Source of the DNA: Streptomyces sp. GKU 895
GTDB taxonomy: Bacteria > Actinomycetota > Actinomycetes > Streptomycetales > Streptomycetaceae
Length of the DNA stretch: 64,000 nucleotides
Assembly: GCA_002027195.1 (NCBI GenBank)
Contig: MWJO01000019.1
Span: 1-64,000, forward strand
Reading direction: 5' to 3'
Both the position numbers and the translations under genes were made by a program. A model generated the notes under the pieces. The model ran no database searches and was not told the DNA's origin. It saw only the letters and a list, made by a program, of their open reading frames with translations. Below, piece after piece: positions 30,931 to 40,701 of this stretch (the stretch's first letter is position 1; the number at the start of each line of letters is the position of its first letter).

Positions 30931-31986
30931 CTAAGCCGCCAGGGCGGCGCCCCCGTACTGCTGCGGCACCACCAGGCTCGTGGCCAGCTCCACCCGCGTC
31001 GCCGCCGGCGTGCCCTCCTCGCGCGCGAGGTCGAGCACCAGCTTCGCCGCGGCCTCGGCCATCTCGGTGAGCGGCTGCCGTACGGTCGTCAGCGGCGGCC
31101 CCACCCAGGGCGCGACCGGCAGATCGTCGAACCCGACGACGCTCAGGTCCTCCGGAATGCGCAGCCCCAGCTCACGGGCGGCCTCGTACAGCCCGAGCGC
31201 CTGGAGGTCGTTCCCGGCGAAGACGGCGGTGGGCCGGTTCTCGCGGCGCAGCAGGTCCAGGCCCAGCCGGTAGCCGGCCTCGTGGTGGAAGTCGCCGGTC
31301 TTGATCAGGGCGGGGTCGACGGGCAGTCCGGCGGTCTCCAGTGCGGCCCGGTAGCCGTCGACGCGGGCGCGGCTGCACATCATCCGGGACGGGCCGCTGA
31401 TGGCGCCGATCCGGGTGTGGCCGAGTTCCACCAGGTGCCGGGTGGCCGCGAGGCCGCCCTGCCAGTTGGTGGCGCCGATGGACGGCACGTCGGCGCCCGG
31501 GTCGCCGGCCGGGTCCATGACGACGAACGGGATGGAACGGCTGGTCAGCAGGGCGCGCTGGGACTCGTCGAGGCCGGACAGCACGAGGATGACGCCGTGC
31601 GGCCGACGGGCGGCGACCTGGTCGGCCCAGGTCCGCCCGGGGGTGAGCCGGCCCGCGCTCTCGCTGAGCACCACGCTCAGCCCGGCGTCCCGCGCCACGT
31701 TCTCCACACCCCGGATGACCTCCATCGCCCAGGCGCTCTCCAGCTCGTGGAAGACCAGGTCGATGAGGGGGGAACGGCTGGCCTCGGCCCGTCGCCGGCG
31801 ATAGCCGTGCGCGCGCAGCAGTTCTTCCACTCGGGTACGGGTGGCCGGGGCGACGTCGGCCCGGCCGTTGAGGACCTTCGAAACAGTCGGCGCCGAGACG
31901 CCGGCCTCACGGGCGATCTCGGCGAGCGTCGCGGTCTGCGTCGAGCGTCCTGCTGTCCGGGTTTCACCGGGCTCCGGGGGTGTCAT
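30931..31986 (-). CDS. LacI-family repressor of the xylan cluster
   Basis: 351 residues. The N-terminal helix-turn-helix ATLAEIAREAGVSAPTVSKVLNG binds DNA, with the hinge helix after it. The periplasmic-binding-like domain follows (LIDLVFHELESAWAMEVIRG, GVILVLSGLDESQ, TAVFAGNDLQALGL, LSVVGFDDLP). It lies between a GH10 xylanase and a divergent GH3 enzyme, so xylo-oligosaccharides or xylose are likely effectors. Shared CGAA-N3-TTCG palindromes before both enzyme genes are its probable operators. Confidence 0.9.
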   Translation of the reverse strand: MTPPEPGETRTAGRSTQTATLAEIAREAGVSAPTVSKVLNGRADVAPATRTRVEELLRAHGYRRRRAEASRSPLIDLVFHELESAWAMEVIRGVENVARDAGLSVVLSESAGRLTPGRTWADQVAARRPHGVILVLSGLDESQRALLTSRSIPFVVMDPAGDPGADVPSIGATNWQGGLAATRHLVELGHTRIGAISGPSRMMCSRARVDGYRAALETAGLPVDPALIKTGDFHHEAGYRLGLDLLRRENRPTAVFAGNDLQALGLYEAARELGLRIPEDLSVVGFDDLPVAPWVGPPLTTVRQPLTEMAEAAAKLVLDLAREEGTPAATRVELATSLVVPQQYGGAALAA

Positions 31987-32014
31987 GGCGGCGATCGTAT
32001 CCCTGCGCGACCTC

Positions 32015-32043
32015 TTGACGAACCCTTCTCACCGGCCTAGGTT
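32015..32043 (+). promoter_or_regulatory. Promoter of the GH3 gene
   Basis: TTGACG and TAGGTT are 17 bases apart, a very good vegetative Streptomyces promoter ending 91 bases before the GH3 ATG. A near-operator (CGAACCCTTCT, 32019-32029) overlaps the -35 and spacer. Confidence 0.75.
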
Positions 32044-32066
32044 CCCAAAACATTCGGATTACATAT

Positions 32067-32103
32067 CGAAACATTCGCGAGAGACGTTCGTGCGAACCCT
32101 TCG
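32067..32103. promoter_or_regulatory. Two CGAA-N3-TTCG operator candidates
   Basis: CGAAACATTCG (32067-32077) and CGAACCCTTCG (32093-32103) are 26 bases apart centre to centre, between the GH3 transcription start and its ATG. They share the half-site pattern of the palindrome before the xylanase gene, fitting a LacI road-block. Confidence 0.6.
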
Positions 32104-32133
32104 TGAGAGGTCGTTCGACCCGACAGGAGTTTC

Positions 32134-34436
32134 ATGACCACCGCGCCTTGGCGTGACCCCGCCCTGACCGCCGCCGCCCGCGTCGACGACCTCCTCTCCC
32201 GGATGACCCTGGAGGAGAAGACCGCCCAGCTGTACGGCGTGTGGGTGGGCGCCAGCACCGACGGCGACGGCGTCGCCCCGCTGCAACGTGAGATGACCGC
32301 CGACTACGACTGGGACGAGCTGATCACCCACGGCCTGGGCCAGCTCACCCGTCCCTTCGGCACCGCCCCCGTGGACCCGGCGCTGGGCGCGCAGGCACTG
32401 GCCCGCGCCCAGCGCCGTATCGCTCAGGCGGGCCGCTTCGGCATTCCCGCGCTCGCGCACGAGGAGTGCCTCGCCGGCTTCACCGCCTGGCAGGCGACCG
32501 CCTATCCGGTGCCGCTCGCCTGGGGCGCCGCCTTCGACCCGCCGCTCGTGGAGGAGATGGCCCGGCACATCGGCCGCGACCTGCGCGCGGTCGGGGTCCA
32601 CCAGGGGCTCGCCCCCGTGCTGGATGTCGTCCGCGACCCGCGCTGGGGACGGGTCGAGGAGACCATCGGCGAGGACCCCTACCTGGTCGGCACGGTCGGC
32701 GCCGCCTATGTCCGCGGCCTGGAGTCGGCGGGCGTGGTGGCCACGCTCAAGCACTTCGCCGGGTACGCGTCCTCCGCGGGCGCCCGCAATCTGGCGCCCG
32801 TCCGGGCGGGGGTGCGCGAGTTCGCCGATGTGACGCTGCCGCCGTTCGAGCTGGCCGTGCGCGAGGGCGGGGCGCGCTCGGTGATGGCCGCGTACACCGA
32901 CACGGACGGCATCCCGGCCTCCGCCGATCCGGGCCTGCTCACCGAACTCCTGCGCGAGCAATGGGGGTTCACGGGCACGGTGGTCGCCGACTACTTCGGC
33001 GTCGGCTTCCTGCAGAGCCAGCACCGGGTCGCGGGCACCGAGGCGGAGGCGGCCCACGCGGCCCTCGCGGCGGGCCTCGACGTCGAACTGCCCACGCTGA
33101 AGTGCTACGGCAAGCCCCTGCTGGAGGCCGTGCGGGCGGGCGAGATCCCGGAGGCGCTCATCGACCGCGCCGCCCGCCGCGTCCTGATCCAGAAGTGCGA
33201 ACTGGGCCTGCTGGACGAGGACTGGACCCCGAGCCCACCGGCCGCATCGACCTCGACTCCACGGCGAACCGCGCGCTCGCCCGCCGCCTCGCCGAGGAGT
33301 CGGTGGTCCTGCTGGACAACCCGGACGGCGTCCTGCCCCTCTCCCCCGACACCCGTATCGCGGTGGTCGGCCCGAGGGCGGCCGACGCCCTGGCGATGCT
33401 CGGCTGCTACTCCTTCCCGTCCCACGTCCTCACCCACCACCCCGACATCCCGATGGGCATCGAGATCCCGACCGTCCTGGAGGCGCTGCGCGCCGAACTC
33501 CCGGACGCCAAGGTGACGTTCGCCGAGGGCTGCGGGGTCGACACCCCCGACACCGGCGGTTTCGAGGAGGCGGTGGCGCGGACCGCGGAGGCGGACGTCT
33601 GTGTGGCCGTCCTCGGCGACCGCGCGGGCCTGTTCGGCCGGGGCACCTCGGGCGAGGGCTGCGACGCGACCGACCTGCGACTGCCGGGCGTGCAGGGCGA
33701 GTTGCTGGACGCGCTGGTCGCCACCGGGGTGCCCGTCGTCCTCGTTCTCCTGACCGGGAGGCCGTACGCGCTCGGCCGCTGGCACGGCCGGCTCGCCGCG
33801 TCCGTGCAGGCCTTCTTCCCGGGAGAGGAGGGCGGCCCGGCGGTGGCGGGAGTGCTGTCGGGCCGCGTCAACCCCTCCGGGCGGCTGCCGGTCAGCGTCC
33901 CGCGGGAGCCGGGTGGCCAGCCCTGGACCTACCTCCAGCCCCCGCTGGGCCTCGCGGGCGAGGTCAGCAACCTGGACCCGACCCCGCTGTACCCCTTCGG
34001 GCACGGCCGCTCGTACACGACGTTCGCGTGGGAGTCTGACGCGACCGGGGCGGAGATCACGACCGACGGCTCGTACGAGGTGAGCGTCACCGTCCGCAAC
34101 ACCGGCGACCGCGAGGGCGCCGAGGTCGTCCAGCTGTACCTGCACGACCCGGTGGCCTCGGTGACCCGCCCGGACGTCCGCCTGATCGGCTACCAGCGCC
34201 TGGAACTCGCCCCCGGCGAGCGGCGACGCGTGACCTTCCGCTTCCACGCCGACCACTCGGCGTTCACCGACCGCAAGGGCCGCCGGATCGTCGAACCCGG
34301 CGCCCTGGAGCTGCGGTTGGCGGCCTCCAGCGCGGACGTACGCCACACCGCCCGGCTGACGCTGACCGGCCCGGTGCGCGAGCCGGGCGCCGACCGCAGG
34401 CTGCGCTGCGAGACGGAGGTACGGGAAACAGCTTGA
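32134..34436 (+). CDS. GH3 beta-xylosidase/beta-glucosidase (frame broken near 33230)
   Basis: ATG 32134 follows AGGAG. The N-terminal GH3 barrel has RWGRVEETIGEDPYLVG, ATLKHFAGYA and the nucleophile Asp in VVADYFGVGFLQ, a form I associate with beta-xylosidases. The frame breaks after LDEDWTP; one extra G at about 33230 restores EPTGRIDLDSTANRALARRLAEESVVLL and the GH3 C-terminal and fibronectin-like domains, for 767 residues. No signal peptide, so it should act in the cytoplasm on imported oligosaccharides. Divergent from the LacI gene. Confidence 0.9.
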
Positions 34437-34511
34437 TCACGGAGGGGGCGAACACCGGTTCCCCGTGCCAGAATCCTCCGACGCCTCAGAGGGTGGGCGA
34501 CGGGGGATGCC

Positions 34512-35441
34512 ATGAACGCACGGGGAACCGGACCCGCCCTTCGCGTGGCCGTGTTCGGCCTGACCGTCACGCTCGTGGGGTACGCACTGCTGGTGGCGTG
34601 GCTGGCCGGAAACGTGTACGTCAACGACCGGGCCGTCGACCACTACCAAGAGCACACCGAACGGTCCCTCGGCCGGATCCTGGAAGACGCCTCCGCCCCC
34701 GAAGACGTCCGCGTCAGCTGGACCGACGAGGCGGGACATGAGCACGTCCAGCTCTTCACCCCGCCCGCCGAAGGCTACCCGTACCGCAAATACGGCGCGT
34801 TCCCGGTCGGGTACGACCCGACCGAGACGAACCCCAGCGGTCACTACTTCGACTATCGCGAGTCCGGGCCCCAACGCCTCGATGAGGACGCCCTCATCGC
34901 CTCCGCTGTCATCGCCGCGCTCTTCGTCGTCGCCCTCTGCGCCGCCTGGGCCCGCCGCGGCCTGACGTTCCGGTACGCGGCCCGCCGCCCGGGCCGCCCC
35001 ATGACGGCCGACGTGCGGATCGGGACGCGCGCCCAGTCCTTCCCCCGGCAGGTCGCGAGGACGCCGTGGCTCGTCCTGGACGACCGGCACTGGCAGCGCG
35101 TGATGTGGCACCCCGCGCTCGCCGAGCACGGAGACGGCACCTCCGTGACGGTCCACGGCGACCGCACTGCCGTGGCGGTCCTGCCGGACGGAACGCGCCT
35201 GGTCCCGGTGGGCCGGCTGCGCCATCGGCAACCAACCCCCCTGACCTTCGCCGGCCTCCGGAAAGCCCCCGCCCACGCATGGCGGCGGCAGGCCTGGCCC
35301 GCCACGGCGTACGGCACCGTCTTCGGCTTCGCCGCGGGTTTCTGGCTGGGCGACGGCACCCTGCTCGCCGTGGTCGGCCACACCCTCGCGTGGGCGACCC
35401 TGTCGACCGCGGAGTGGGCCCTGTTCGCCCCGGAGCTCTAA
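34512..35441 (+). CDS. Membrane protein of unknown function
   Basis: 309 residues, not recognised. One membrane helix near the start (VAVFGLTVTLVGYALLVAWL), an outward loop of about 95 residues, a second helix (ALIASAVIAALFVVALCAAW), a soluble middle part and hydrophobic stretches near the C-terminus (GTVFGFAAGFWLG, LLAVVGHTLAWATL). ATG 34512 has GGGGGA upstream. Its stop overlaps the convergent small gene by four bases. It may be a lineage-specific envelope protein. Confidence 0.65.
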   Translation: MNARGTGPALRVAVFGLTVTLVGYALLVAWLAGNVYVNDRAVDHYQEHTERSLGRILEDASAPEDVRVSWTDEAGHEHVQLFTPPAEGYPYRKYGAFPVGYDPTETNPSGHYFDYRESGPQRLDEDALIASAVIAALFVVALCAAWARRGLTFRYAARRPGRPMTADVRIGTRAQSFPRQVARTPWLVLDDRHWQRVMWHPALAEHGDGTSVTVHGDRTAVAVLPDGTRLVPVGRLRHRQPTPLTFAGLRKAPAHAWRRQAWPATAYGTVFGFAAGFWLGDGTLLAVVGHTLAWATLSTAEWALFAPEL

Positions 35442-35689
35442 CCCACCGTCTCGAACCGCCACCGATGCACGGCCCGTGACACCAACTCCCCGTCCGGCTC
35501 AGGCAGTTCGGGGAGTACGGCGTCGAACTCGGCGTCCCACCAGGTGATCACCAGCACGCGGTCCTGCGGCGCCCGGAACGTCTCCCGGCGCAGCGGAGGC
35601 ACGTCCAGCTCCTGGGCCCGCGCCCAGGCCAGCAGCTCCTCGCCCCGGCCCTCGACGGCCCGCGCCTCCCACATCAACGCGACCGTCAC
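35438..35689 (-). CDS. Small conserved-type protein coupled to tsaD
   Basis: 83 residues from a GTG (35689) overlapping the tsaD stop (GTGA), so translation is coupled. [21 protein letters not shown] and [20 protein letters not shown] suggest a small alpha/beta fold of the ABM type; I cannot assign a function. It ends a tsaB-rimI-tsaD run. Confidence 0.72.
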   Translation of the reverse strand: MTVALMWEARAVEGRGEELLAWARAQELDVPPLRRETFRAPQDRVLVITWWDAEFDAVLPELPEPDGELVSRAVHRWRFETVG

Positions 35690-36770
35690 GAGTAGAGGTT
35701 CTCCTTGCTGACCTCGTGGACGTGGTCGTGCCCGGGGACATGCGGATCGGTCACCGGCAGCGAGGAGTCGGCCGACAGGTCCCAGCTGGAGGCGGGCCGG
35801 TTGCGGGCGACCATCTCGGCGCCGAGCGCGGCCACCATCGCCCCGTTGTCCGTGCACAGCTTGGGCCGCGGGACGCGCAGCCGGATACCGGCCGCCTCGC
35901 AGCGCTCCTGGGCCAGCGCCCGCAGCCGGGAGTTGGCCGCGACGCCGCCGCCGATCATGAGGTGGTCGACACCCTCGTCGCGACAGGCCCTCACAGCCTT
36001 CCGCGTCAGAACATCCACGACCGCCTCCTGGAAGGAGGCCGACACATCGCGCACCGGCACCTCCTCGCCGGCCGCGCGCTTCGCCTCGATCCAGCGGGCG
36101 ACCGCCGTCTTCAGCCCGGAGAAGGAGAAGTCGTACGCCGGGTCGCGCGGCCCGGTCAGCCCGCGCGGGAAGGCGATCGCGTTCGGGTCGCCCTCCTTGG
36201 CGTACCGGTCGATGACCGGGCCGCCCGGGAAGCCGAGGTTCAGCACGCGGGCGATCTTGTCGAAGGCCTCGCCGCCGCGTCGTCGATGGTCGCGCCGAGC
36301 GGCCGTACGTCGGTCGTGATGTCCGTGGACAGCAGCAGCGAGGAGTGGCCGCCGCTCACCAGGAGGGCCATGGTCGGCTCGGGCAGCGCCCCGTGCTCCA
36401 GCTGGTCCACGCAGATGTGGGAGGCGAGGTGGTTGACGCCGTAGAGGGGCTTGCCGAGGGCGTAGGCGTACGCCTTGGCGGCGGAGACACCGACCAGCAG
36501 GGCACCGGCGAGACCGGGACCGGCGGTGACGGCGATGCCGTCGAGGTCCTTCGCCGTGACGCCCGCGTCCTTCAGCGCGCGCTCGATGGTCGGCACCATC
36601 GCCTCCAGATGGGCCCGGGAGGCGACCTCCGGCACGACCCCGCCGAAGCGCGCGTGCTCGTCGACGCTGGAGGCGACGGCGTCGGCGAGCAGGGTGGTGC
36701 CGCGGACGATGCCGACGCCGGTCTCGTCACAGGAGGTCTCGATGCCGAGGACGAGTGGTTCGTCAGCCAT
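35686..36770 (-). CDS. tsaD: tRNA t6A37 threonylcarbamoyltransferase TsaD (frame broken near 36273)
   Basis: Transfers the threonylcarbamoyl group to A37 of ANN-decoding tRNAs, with TsaB and TsaE. The N-terminal part shows [12 protein letters not shown], the metal-binding HLASH (in GVNHLASHI) and SGGHSSLLL. After TIDDAA the frame shifts; one added G at about 36273 restores [19 protein letters not shown] and continues through [11 protein letters not shown] and [12 protein letters not shown] to the end, for 361 residues. An essential or near-essential gene, so a sequencing drop-out is likelier than a real break. ATG 36770 overlaps the rimI stop by eight bases. Confidence 0.94.
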
Positions 36771-37251
36771 GGTTCTTCTCTTCACTCGCAGGGTCGATGG
36801 TCAGGCGCATCACGAGGGCGTCGACGTTGCCCGGCTGGTAGTAGCCGCGGCGGAAGCCGATGGGCGCGAAGCCGAAGCGCTCGTACAGCTTCTGCGCGCG
36901 GACGTTGTCCACCCGGCACTCCAGCATCACCTCGGCGCACTCGAACGCGGTGGCCGCCTGCAGCAGTTCGGTCAGCAGCCGCCCGCCGAGGCCGGTGCCC
37001 CAGTGGTCGCGGGCGACGGCGATGGTCTGCACGTCGGCCAGCTCGCCGGTGGAGGCGAGTCCGGCGTACCCGACGAGCCGTCCGTCCTCCTCGGCGACCA
37101 GGTAGCGGCGGTTCGCCGTGGCGCCGCGCGCATGGGCCAGCTCGGACCAGAACATGCCCCGCGACCAGGCGTCCTCGGGGAACAGGTCCCTCTCCAGCTC
37201 CAGCACCGGATCGATGTCCCACCAGCGCATCTCACGCAGTACGGGGGTCAC
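36763..37251 (-). CDS. rimI: Ribosomal protein S18 alanine N-acetyltransferase RimI
   Basis: 162 residues, GNAT fold: [25 protein letters not shown], acetyl-CoA loop [19 protein letters not shown] and a C-terminal [17 protein letters not shown] typical of RimI. GTG 37251 overlaps the tsaB stop (GTGA). Between tsaB and tsaD, the standard actinobacterial order. Confidence 0.92.
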   Translation of the reverse strand: MTPVLREMRWWDIDPVLELERDLFPEDAWSRGMFWSELAHARGATANRRYLVAEEDGRLVGYAGLASTGELADVQTIAVARDHWGTGLGGRLLTELLQAATAFECAEVMLECRVDNVRAQKLYERFGFAPIGFRRGYYQPGNVDALVMRLTIDPASEEKNHG

Positions 37252-37900
37252 TTGGGGGTGACCACCTTGTAGTTCTTGGGGACCTGGGCGTCGGGCCGGC
37301 GCAGGTACAGCGGCCGGGGCGCCGGCGGTTCCTCGCCCGCGGCGAGCCGCTCGGCGGCCAGCGCGGCGAGGGCGGCGGCCGACACGTGCTCGGGCGCGTG
37401 GGCGTCCGGGAAGGTGTCGGGGTAGAGCAGCGCGCCGGCGCCCACGGCGGGCACCCGGCGACCTGCTCGGCGATGTCGGCGGGCCGGTCCACGGCGGGGC
37501 CGGTGACCCGGGTGCGGCGGTCGTCGTAGCGCGCCCAGTAGACCTCCTTGCGCCGGGCGTCGGTCGCCACGACGAAGGGGCCCTCGACGTCCGTGGCGTA
37601 CGCGAGCCCGTCCAGCGTGCACACGCCGTGCACGGGGACGCCGAGCGCGAGGCCGAAGGTGTCGGCGGTCATCAGCCCGACCCGCAGTCCGGTGTAGGGG
37701 CCGGGTCCGATCCCTACGACGATGCCGGTGACGGCGTCGAGCTTCAGCCCGGCCTCGGCGAGGACGCGGTCGACGGCCGGCAGCAGCAGCTCGCCGTGCC
37801 GGCGCGCGTCCACCTGGCTCGAGGAGGCGATGACGTCCGTTCCGTCGTGCAGGGCGACGGTGACGGCGGGGGTGGCGGTATCCAGAGCGAGCAAGAGCAC
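37248..37900 (-). CDS. tsaB: t6A complex subunit TsaB (frame broken near 37455)
   Basis: Inactive TsaD paralogue needed for t6A formation: VLLLALDTATPAVTVALHDG, HGELLLPAVDRVL, GIGPGPYTGLRVGLMTA and YATDVEGPFVVATDARRKEVYW. After EQVAG the frame shifts; one extra G at about 37455 gives VPAVGAGALLYPDTFPDA and an end KNYKVVTPK, for 217 residues. GTG 37900 has no visible ribosome site. First of tsaB-rimI-tsaD. Confidence 0.92.
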
Positions 37901-38008
37901 GCAAACAGCCTACGGCTCCCGCGCCGCGCACACCGCCGCCCCGGTGGGACGCTCACCGACTGCTAACGTCGCGAGGGATCACCGCGTACGACACAGAGAC
38001 GGACGACC

Positions 38009-38563
38009 GTGCCCAGTACTTCCGCCGGAATCGTCACCGGACTGACCACCGCGGCCCTCGTCACGGTCGGTGTCCTCGCCTACCAGGCCTCGGCGACCGT
38101 GCCCGCGGCGCTCGGGCGGGCGCGCACGAGCGCCACCCCCGATGTCGCCGCCGCCAAGGCGCCCCGGGACACCCGTCACCCCGCCGCCCTGCCGGCCGGT
38201 TCCGGAACGGGTGAACGGGTCGTGTACTCGGTGGACGACGACCGGGTCTGGCTGGTCGCGGCGGGCGACAAGGTCACGCGGACCTTCGAGGTCACCCCCG
38301 GCACGGTCGACCCGGCGCCGGGCTCCTACCGGGTCACGTCCCGCTCGAACACGGTCACCGGCACCGACGGCACCCCCATCGAGCACGTCGTCCGCTTCGC
38401 CACCGCCGACAACGTCACGATCGGCTTCAGCGCGGCCGTCGCCGCCCCGACCACACCCCCCGACCCCGCGGTGAAGACGGGCGGCATCCGGGAAACCCGC
38501 CCGGACGGCAACGCGATGTGGACCTTCGCGACGATCGGCCGGAAGGTGATCGTGATCCGCTAG
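38009..38563 (+). CDS. Membrane-anchored L,D-transpeptidase-like protein without catalytic Cys
   Basis: 184 residues: an N-terminal membrane or signal segment (GIVTGLTTAALVTVGVLAYQ), a short linker, then about 115 residues resembling a YkuD domain: VVYSVDDDRVWLVAAGDKV, PGTVDPAPGSYRVTSR (like the TPxGxF motif), and TGGIRETRPDGNAMWTFATI. In active L,D-transpeptidases the last motif is SHGCIRL; here it reads TGGIRE, so the Cys is Gly and the His is gone. Possibly a non-catalytic wall-binding relative; the similarity is by eye and inferential. Its stop overlaps a small convergent gene by three bases. Confidence 0.6.
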   Translation: MPSTSAGIVTGLTTAALVTVGVLAYQASATVPAALGRARTSATPDVAAAKAPRDTRHPAALPAGSGTGERVVYSVDDDRVWLVAAGDKVTRTFEVTPGTVDPAPGSYRVTSRSNTVTGTDGTPIEHVVRFATADNVTIGFSAAVAAPTTPPDPAVKTGGIRETRPDGNAMWTFATIGRKVIVIR

Positions 38564-38724
38564 GCCGCTTCGCGGTGCCGGGTCGGTGGGCTGACCGTCT
38601 CGGGGTCCGGCAGGCGCGGTGGGGTCGAGATCGTGTGCGCCGCGGCGCAGGCCGCCAGCAGGTCGCGCATGGGTACCGCGGACACCGCGCGCGGCGTCGA
38701 CTCGTCTCGTTCCGTGGCCGACAT
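38560..38724 (-). CDS. Small 54-residue protein
   Basis: ATG 38724 stands seven bases after a perfect AGGAGG ribosome site and the frame stays open to TAG at 38560. The product begins MSATERDESTPRAVSAVPM, continues with a hydrophobic RDLLAACAAAHTIS stretch, and ends TRHREAA. It overlaps the convergent gene by three bases. No family is recognised, but start signal, codon use and a promoter-side palindrome support a real gene, possibly iron-regulated (see 38757-38770). Confidence 0.65.
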   Translation of the reverse strand: MSATERDESTPRAVSAVPMRDLLAACAAAHTISTPPRLPDPETVSPPTRHREAA

Positions 38725-38756
38725 GGTCGCCTCCTGAGCACCGGGGGCGGACGTTG

Positions 38757-38770
38757 TTAGGTAGACCTAA
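38757..38770. promoter_or_regulatory. Iron-box-like palindrome
   Basis: TTAGGTAGACCTAA is a perfect 6-2-6 inverted repeat 33 bases upstream of the small gene's ATG. The TTAGGT arm and CCTAAC centre agree with part of the 19-bp DmdR/IdeR iron box, but the full 19-bp match is only about 12 of 19. Confidence 0.4.
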
Positions 38771-38862
38771 CTACGAACTGGATACCATGTGACCACGCGC
38801 AAGACGCCGAAAGCAATAACTTGCCGACGTCTTGTCGGAACGTTCACCGAAACCGGCGCCTG

Positions 38863-39369
38863 TCACGCGGTGAGCAGGCTCAGGTCGGCCGCCGCCCAGC
38901 GCTCGCCGAGCCCCGTCAGGGTCACGTGCCGCACCTCGTCGGTGGTGTCGCCGACCGCGCGGTGGATCTGCACCTGGAGCCGGTCGTCGGTCAGCTCCTC
39001 GACCTTGCCCTCGCCCCACTCCACGACGATCACCGAGTCGGGCAGCGAGACGTCGAGGTCGAGGTCCTCCATCTCGTCGAGCCCGCCGCCCAGCCGGTAG
39101 GCGTCGACATGCACGAGCGGCGGACCGTCACCGAGGGACGGGTGGACACGGGCGATCACGAAGGTCGGGGACGTGACGGCGCCCCGCACCCCCAGCCCCT
39201 CGCCCAGCCCCCGGGTCAGCGTCGTCTTGCCCGCGCCGAGCTCTCCGCTGAGCATCACGAGATCCCCGGCGCGCAGCAGCTTGGCCAGCTTCCGGCCCAG
39301 CTCGCGCATCTGCTCGGGGGAGGTGACGGTCAGCTCGGTCTCAACCGGGCTGTGCGGTACTGCTTCCAT
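38863..39369 (-). CDS. tsaE: t6A complex ATPase TsaE
   Basis: 168 residues, from ATG 39369. Walker A GELGAGKTTLTRGLGEGLG, the SPTFVIARVH switch and VHVDAYRLGG mark TsaE, the ATPase that resets the TsaBDE complex. In this sequence it is in frame with the alpha/beta hydrolase upstream with no stop between them; I explain that by a dropped base (see that entry), with TsaE as a separate protein. Part of the alr - hydrolase - tsaE - tsaB - rimI - tsaD series. Confidence 0.92.
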   Translation of the reverse strand: MEAVPHSPVETELTVTSPEQMRELGRKLAKLLRAGDLVMLSGELGAGKTTLTRGLGEGLGVRGAVTSPTFVIARVHPSLGDGPPLVHVDAYRLGGGLDEMEDLDLDVSLPDSVIVVEWGEGKVEELTDDRLQVQIHRAVGDTTDEVRHVTLTGLGERWAAADLSLLTA

Positions 39370-40569
39370 AACCGCCAACCGTAGCCCCTGCCGGCACGGC
39401 GCCGCGCGGGTGAGGAGGTCGGCGAGGCGGTCGGTGACCGCTTCCGGGTGCTCCAGCATCACCAGATGCCCCGCGTCCGGCACCAGCACCAGCTCGGCGT
39501 CCGGCAGCAGCCCGGCGATGGCCTCGCTGTGCTCGCTGGGTGTGACGAGGTCCCCGATCCCGGCCAGCACGAGCACCGGCAGGTCTCTGAAGTGGGCGAG
39601 GGCCTCGGTCTTGTCGTGGTCGGTGAAGGCCGGGTAGAACTCGGCGACCACGTCGATCGGCGTGGCCTCGATCATCCGCTCTGCGAACCGCGCGACGGCC
39701 GGGTCGACGTCCCGCGACGCGAACGAGTAGCGCTTGATGATCCCGGCGAACAGGTCGGCGGTGGCCTGCCGCCCCTTCTCCACCAGGTCGGCCCGCTGCC
39801 CCAGCGCCTTCAGCAGCCCCGGCAGCACCCGCCGCACCGCGTTCACACCCGCGACGGGCAGCCCGAAGTTGACCTCGCCGAGCCGCCCGGAGGACGTCCC
39901 GACCAGAGCGACGGCGACGACCCGCTCCCGGATGAGCTCCGGGTACTGGTCGGCGAGTGCCATGACGGTCATCCCGCCCATGGAGTGGCCGACGAGCACC
40001 AGCGGCCCCTCGGGCGCGGCCGCGTCGATGACGGCCTTCAGGTCACGCCCGAGCTGGTCGATGTCGACCGGCACGTCGTCCTGCACCTGCCGCACCCCGC
40101 GCCCGGACCGCCCGTGACTGCGCTGGTCCCAGTGCACGGTCCGCACCACACCCCGCAGGGCGGCCCGCTGGAAGTGCCAGGAGTCCTGGCTCAGGCAGTA
40201 CCCGTGGCTGAAGACGACGGTGACGGGCAGCGGCGCCTTCCGTCCGAACAGCCGCCGCCGGCGCGGCGCGGACCCGCCCTCCGGCTCCACGTCGTCGACC
40301 TCGTAGTACAACTCCGTGCCGTCGTCGGCGTACGCCTTGCCGGGCATCCCGCGCAACGAGCCGTACGGCCCGGCCGAGTCCAGGGCGAGTCGCGCCTTCT
40401 TGCGCATCCCGCGTCCGACGGTCATCCGCTCCAGGGCGACACCGGCCGCGGCTCCCGCCGCGACCACCCCTATCGCGGCACCGGCGAGTCCGGTCGCCCG
40501 GCGCCAGTTGCCGGCCGCCCCCGTGGCGGAAGCGACGGCAAGGACGGCCTCCGCACTGCTCTCGCTCAC
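39341..40569 (-). CDS. Alpha/beta hydrolase with N-terminal membrane segment (frame broken near 39400)
   Basis: GTG 40569 follows GAGGAG. An N-terminal hydrophobic segment (GLAGAAIGVVAAGAAAGVAL) precedes an alpha/beta hydrolase domain: VVFSHGYCLSQDSW (oxyanion), VGHSMGGMTVM (nucleophile Ser in GHSMG), LVLAGIGDLVTP (Asp) and DAGHLVMLE (His). As given, it runs in frame into TsaE. One extra G near 39400 instead yields VPAGATVGGYGSSTAQPG and a stop at 39341, 409 residues in all, ending 29 bases inside tsaE. Substrate unknown; long linked to alr and tsaE in Streptomyces. Confidence 0.85.
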
Positions 40570-40701
40570 GTACCGCTCCTCTTCACCGGGCCACCGGACT
40601 GGTGTTCGCTGCTGGGCGCTTACCCAGCCCGTCCGTCATTCACCTAATAGAACTCGCACACTGGAAGAACTCACACGCAAGGAACGCACATCGAAAAGAA
40701 C

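Noticed and set aside
32134..34436. Two separate GH3 genes with overlapping frames
   Set aside because: The first frame holds only the barrel, the second only the C-terminal domains, and one base joins them to a standard 767-residue enzyme.
38863..40569. In-frame fusion of an alpha/beta hydrolase with TsaE (568 codons)
   Set aside because: One added G near 39400 restores a normal hydrolase end and a stop 29 bases inside tsaE, the same type of error as in the other broken genes.
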